In this document: positions 58,850-64,000 of the stretch, in pieces
Position numbering within the stretch: the first letter of the stretch is position 1
Layout: each line of letters starts with the position of its first letter
The notes under the pieces: generated by a model
The model's database searches: none
The model's input: the letters and a program-made list of their open reading frames with translations, nothing else
What the model was told of the DNA's origin: nothing
Translations under genes and position numbers: made by a program
From: Nematostella vectensis
Lineage: Eukaryota > Cnidaria > Anthozoa > Actiniaria > Edwardsiidae
Assembly (NCBI RefSeq): GCF_932526225.1
Contig: NC_064040.1
Location: 15,743,994 to 15,807,993 of the forward strand
Length of the DNA stretch: 64,000 nucleotides
Direction of reading: 5' to 3'

Positions 58850-61800
58850 GTTAATTCATACATTGGAAGGATCGATCAATGTGCAAAATGTATTACTATG
58901 GAAGCATCGAACACTTGATCGTCGTTAAAATCGAACACTTGATCGTGTTGTGTAAATCAATATGCCGCTTTGTTTGTTGCGATTGAGAGACTAGAGTGGT
59001 GATGTAAGCGATGAGGGTCGCGAGCAACGCACGCTTTTTATTGGTTCGTTAAGCAATGATTGGCATTTGAAACATTTTGAAAGCACAACTAGTTTTCACC
59101 GCGAAACTTCAAAAAACCGGGGCCGGGTTTCACAGACGGGGCACGGAATCTAAGGGACCATGGTCATAAAAAAAAACGTCGAAATTTAAAAAAAATCACT
59201 TTATGCTACCTTGCGAAATACATAAGCGTGACATATTATTTATTGCTCTTTGAATAATTTCCTTTATGATTGATTATCACTTAAAAATTGAATAATACAC
59301 TCACGAAAATGCAAAGTGACGGTATAATCGGACGTGTAGTAAAAATGATTAAGAACTGTTTACCTAATTAAATCAAAAGGCAAGAACTCTGACGTTTTTT
59401 TTGATGGTCGTGATGTTCAAACCAAAAAAAAGTTTCAAAACAGAAAAGATTTTAACTATTAATCGTTGTTGCGAGAGAGCAATTATCTATTATATCGGTA
59501 CCATAATGAAGTAATTTTCAACAATTTTGTTCTCTAAGTACTTTAATCCTGCTTATTAATAACTTCTTTGTAGGATTTCATCCTTTTTAAGAGGCGACTC
59601 ACGCAAAAAAAGCTCCCATTTATATAGAGACATGAGAAATGAGAAAGTTTTTTATGCCGACATGTACAGGTTTAAGTACTTCATCTCTATTTCTTGTTTA
59701 TTTTAATTCACAAAATATCTTTTTATAAACCTTCTTGCCAACATCGCATTTTTCCTGAATTTTCTAACTTTTGAAACCTTTAAAGCTGGTCATTGGTTAT
59801 GGTAAGTGTTTTTCATTTGTACTTCGCACATAAGAGCACGCTTGTAGAAACTTGCACATTGCAGGTGGTTTATAGATCAAAAGTTAGGCCAAAAAAAATA
59901 AATAAATACATGTTTATCGTCCCCGCCCGCATCCTTTTTCGAGGCCGCATCAATATTTTTGTTTGTTTTTTTTAATTATTTCTGCTGCTTTTTTGTGTTT
60001 GTTCCTCAGAAGCTCAAATTTCGTGCGTTAGCGGTGCCTGGGCACTGAAATAAAGGCAGACGTTCCTGTTTCAAAGCTTTATTACGTTTTGTTCACCCGT
60101 TCGCAAAATCGCGGAAATTTCCTTTGTGAATCGTAAGAATCTTTGATAAACCAAGAAGAAAAAATAAATAAATAAATAATAAATAAAAAGGGTCGCATGC
60201 TCCCTATTTTGATCTTATCAGGACAATAAACATGTTTTTATTTTTACTTGGCCTTATCTCAAGAAAACACCGTGTTAAATGAACACTTTTAAATTCAAAT
60301 TTTTCAATAGTTTTCGGCTTTTAGAAGATTCTGATTCGGAATTCTGATTCGGAATTTTCTGTCACATGTTGGTTAGTAGATGGAGCATTGTTTTAGCTAA
60401 ACAATATAATAGAGAGAAGCTTCGCTGTTTTTTTTTGCTGTACACGAGTTAAAAAGAGGATTAATAGGCATGTTGCGTTATTGTGAGGCAAAGACAAAAA
60501 GAAAAGGAACAAAGGAGGAGAATTCTTTAAGCGTGCTTTCACAGGTTTGACACTTAAAAATACAACTCTAGGTGATAATTATAGACGAATCGATCGTAAT
60601 TATGAACATGATCTCTGGTGGATCGAAAGAAGGTCTCGTCCAAAGTTTACAGTGTGAGGAAACTATAAAACAAGTGGTAGCATTCACATTCATCAACTTC
60701 TTTTCAAAGCTGGACGTGATAGGCTTTTATGGCTTTTTTAGTTTTTAAAAATATCTCCAGATTTCATACCCTCCTAAAAACCTTTTTTCTTGTTTGTGGG
60801 GATCACGCTCCAAAACTATATGAACAAGTCAAAAGTCTAAACTATTTCGGAAATTCATAAACATTCGTATCCAGCTGTTGTGATATTAACTGTCATAGAA
60901 AATATCCAACTGGTAAATTTTGTCAGAGAATTGTAAGCTTTTAAAACAAGACATTGAGAGAGCTTCTACCTGAATGATCTGCCGATAAATAAGTATTGTG
61001 AGGTAGAGAAAGTATATAAATAAAGCATCATTTTCAACAAGTAAAAACAAATGCTCCCTTGAAAAAAATCAGCATCATTTAAAGACCAACTTACCACATA
61101 AAAACAACCCATCGACTTCTGTGATTGTGGAGTTCCAGTGATAGCAGGTTGTCTAATCGTTGTTTTAAAACACGTTTTTATTTTTTGGAAGGTTTGGAAG
61201 GCTCGTCTTCGGTTCTATCGCTAAGTCCACATGCCCCATTAAACTTGTCCCTTGTTTGTCACGAGTACACCGAACTGAATCTCATGCGGTAAACAATAGC
61301 TCAAAAAATCTTTGTTAAAGAGAGAGAAGAAGGCTTCTGTTCATTGTTTGCTGCATGTTACAAGTCTTGAATGTATAACTACCTGTACTATACCGAAAAC
61401 AAGAAACAACAGAGCAAAAACTAAACAATACAAACACAATGCAATACAGGTGGATGGTCAAATCTTATTGGCAGAAATGTCACGGAAAATTTGTCATATT
61501 TCTCCACCAATAATAACATTACAGTATCATTTCAATAAATTAATAATTCTATTATGAATTTAACGATGTGTTTTTGCGTAAAAAAATTAAAACCAAAAAT
61601 AACAGGAAAAGTTTTCAGCACAGACAAAGAAGGAAAATTCCGGTATAAGTTCGTTAAACTAAGTTTGGCCGTCAAAATTGATTAAGAAAATCAGCTCAAT
61701 GAAATCATTTTAAGATGATCTCCGAGTTTGCTGATAAACAAAAAATGGGGGAAAAGGCAGTCATTATCTTAGACAGTAGACTAATGTCGAAGTGACAACG

Positions 61801-63600
61801 TGTAATTATCATAGCGATGTGCTGCATGTTGTTACAAAAGTGCCTAAGCCAGTCAATCACCATATGTTAACCGTAGAACGACCTCCCAGTACACACAGAC
61901 AGCCAATCACTCGCAGCTGATTACAGTGACCATTTACCATCAAATCAAGGCAAAATTTTAAACATAAGTTAAGGCCAAGCCTTGGCCATACTATGTCTTT
62001 GAGAATTTTTACATCATTATCTTAACAGAGTTATACCGATACATCTTGTGTAATCTTATTTTATATAATTGTGGACAGAGTTCTTTTTTAGTTTAAATCA
62101 CTCTCTGGCCATTTGTAAGAAAGTCCAGCATTCCTACTTGTATATTATTTTTCATTTCCCTCTACTGCTTACTTACACGTCAGTATGACAATGCAGAGAC
62201 TATATCTAAGATTACTTTTGAGGTTGTTTTTTCGTTGGAATGATCTTCCATAGACACAAATAAAATTAAATAGGATGAATATTGCGTACCTAAGATCTCC
62301 TTTACAGCCTGAACAAGCCAGCAAAAGCACCTCCGGCACACCACACACGACCTCTCTCGTTAAACCACAGTTACTGACAAGGAACAAGTGAGCAAACTGG
62401 AACAAACTGGACTGTTGACACGGCTGTTTAACAAGTAATGGTCGGACCTTCAAACGCACCGAAAGTTCATTCATTGAATTCTTCTGCCGTTCTTCGCCAA
62501 GTGTGTATTGTTGTTTAGTTCGCCAAGGCGACAAAATTGTTTGCTCTAATGCACAAAATAACTCCATAATTGTTTAGATAAACTGCTAAGTAAGGCAAAG
62601 ATTAGTAAAATCAATCACTTCTTAGAGGGGACCTATTCAATGAATTTCAATATCGTAAACTCAATCTATTGTTTCTTAAGCTTTGTTCACAATATGCGTT
62701 TTTGCAGGCGGCTTCACAAAGTCTGTCGAGCCTTTTCCAAGCATGGTCTGTCGAGCCTTTTCCAAGCACGGCCAGGAAAATACCACAAATTCCATGCATA
62801 GGTCGGGACGATGCAGCCAAATCAAAGTCGCACTGCAAGTTTATTTCTTTGTATAATAGAAAAAGCATTTTTTCTTCTAAGTTTAGGCTAATTTGAAGCT
62901 AATTAGAACTTTATACTTTGTGTTGTCTGTCGTTTCTGATTTTTACAGAGAGTGAATCTTTGAGAAAAAGCTTTCAAACTTCTATCTGACTGATGTTGCC
63001 AGTCGCATTCTATACCAATATAATTTTGAATTGAGGCTGGGCCGTTCTTTTTTGGGACACTGGCTGAATATGTTCTGCCAGAACATATTCATAAAAGAAT
63101 AAAATATCCAATTAATTATTAGGAAGGAATTACACTAATAATCAATAACAAAGGTTGTTATTATGAGCACAATTTGATTCTGCATTTTAGAACGCATCAG
63201 GACTAAAAAAAGAAAAAAAAAATTCTGCTATCTGAGCTTCCGTTATTATAAAAAGGTTCTTATTAACAAAAGAGTGTACGCACCGACCAAATTATCTGTT
63301 GCATAGTATTCTAGAACATAGAGCTTTTGTTTTACTATGTTTGTCATCAGGTCATGCTTATTTTATACTAGTTATTTTTATCGAGACAAAAGCCGGATCA
63401 TACTCACCTCTAGCCTCCCTCGCAAGCATTTTTTAGGCAGACGTCGCTCAGCAACGCCTGCCTAAAAACGCCGGCGAGAGAGGCTAACGCACCTCCCGCT
63501 ATACGATTTATATCAGTACGCCCATAAGTTCCCTTTCCCCACCCATCGAGAAACCCTGGATCCGCCCCCGTCTCATGTTATTCTTTACTGATGCATACAT
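58850..63600. other. Long AT-rich non-coding stretch, upstream or intronic to the minus-strand GEF
   Basis: No supported gene. A microsatellite (AAATA)n lies at about 60159-60187, and a 26-bp tandem duplication with TCTGTCGAGCCTTTTCC at about 62720-62770. The minus frame at 62169-62567 begins with ATG and reaches a donor-like GTACGC near 62289, but has no recognised domain. If the exon at 63603-63698 belongs to the GEF gene, all of this is intron. Confidence 0.45.
63411..63486. mobile_element. 76-bp foldback element
   Basis: TAGCCTCCCTCGCAAGCATT, then TTTTAGGCAGACGT, is mirrored by AACGCCTGCCTAAAAACGCC, then GGCGAGAGAGGCTA. The arms are about 34 bases with a few mismatches around a loop of about 8 bases. 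No clear target duplication. Confidence 0.7.
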
Positions 63601-63602
63601 AC

Positions 63603-63698
63603 CTCGCTTCCACGTCTGCCTAAACGTCGTGGACCAGGGGGTACTAGAGAACCACGACGGGCCATCCTACAAGGCATCGACGGCTTCCGATCAGACAT
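63603..63698 (-). other. Candidate 5' coding exon related to the N-terminus of the plus-strand GEF
   Basis: After an acceptor TTTCCGACAG the frame carries an ATG at 63698 and 32 codons (MSDRK..., VPPGPRRLGRRGSE), ending at a strong donor GAG|GTATGT in phase 0. The peptide resembles the first exon of the plus-strand GEF (MVDRE..., VPRRPLLGRRAT). The phase does not join directly to the first DH-side exon (phase 1), so an unseen exon is needed, or it belongs to another transcript. Confidence 0.4.
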
Positions 63699-64000
63699 CG
63701 TAAACTGGTCGTTATCCTGTCGGAAACAATAGAGTGAGTTGTAGCATAATTGGTATCGGTTCCCGAAAGCAATGTAGATGTTTAGAGGGCTGACGTAAAC
63801 ATACATACTTCAGTTCCCCCAGTAACCTAGAATCCCTTTGAATTACACTTATCCTATCAGCTCATGTTCTTCTGTCCACGAAGCTATTGCGGGTTGCACA
63901 CATCGTTTTACAGTGCAACCTCGTTTGAAAATGACAAAATGACAGTCCAGTACATAGATGCACCTTATAAAGAGTATGTGGATCCTCTCGAGTATCAATC

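Noticed and set aside
62169-62567. 132-codon minus frame starting MELFCALEQT with a donor-like GTACGC
   Set aside because: No domain. Its donor would be phase 2, which does not join to any exon of the minus-strand GEF.
1-64000. Search for CRISPR arrays, phage, integrons or toxin-antitoxin pairs
   Set aside because: The window is eukaryotic. The tandem repeats have no unique spacers and no bacterial-type genes are present.

Overview
The window reads as animal nuclear DNA, most likely from a sea anemone or close relative (Nematostella-like). This is inferred from ShK cysteine modules in secreted proteins, a chymotrypsin-fold protease fused to an ShK domain, GT-AG introns of a few hundred bases to a few kilobases, AT-rich non-coding DNA, many minisatellites and many short poly-C/poly-G-rich transposon remnants. 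There are no bacterial operons, no CRISPR array and no rRNA.

Layout. 1-0.9 kb holds the last exon of a secreted Cys-rich protein that starts outside the window. 3-15 kb is gene-poor: a LINE tail, a 21-bp minisatellite (5.2-6.6 kb), a broken KIAA1958/Crypton-type gene (8.0-9.1 kb, minus), a GPCR remnant (10.2-10.7 kb) and a 69-bp satellite (12-14 kb). Then come two divergent secreted-protein genes: a three-ShK protein with an Ala/Pro-rich tail (15.2-20.4 kb, minus, six exons) and a serine protease-ShK gene (23.3-29.1 kb, plus, six exons). Both open with a 61-nt signal-peptide exon ending in phase 1. 29-36.9 kb carries no gene I can support, only transposon-like pieces and a large inverted repeat.

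The right half is dominated by two paralogous Rho guanine-nucleotide exchange factors (DH domain, no PH domain seen) placed tail to tail: 36.9-43.8 kb on plus and 48.1-58.8 kb on minus. Their intron phases agree throughout the DH domain and several exon lengths are identical (77, 53, 108 and 96 nt). In both, the apparent stop codon lies inside a consensus splice donor. A phase-matched further exon in each gives a C-terminus ending Ile-Ser-(Ala/Thr)-Val, which looks like a class I PDZ ligand. A two-exon PAN/fibrinogen-like secreted protein gene (45.5-47.1 kb, plus) lies between them.

The points most worth a second look are the hidden PDZ-ligand exons and the triplication of one of them, the protease intron that carries three tandem copies of its own splice acceptor, the higher-order structure of the two big satellites, and several short elements with clear target-site duplications. 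All gene models were assembled by eye from reading frames, splice consensus and phase; none has transcript support here.
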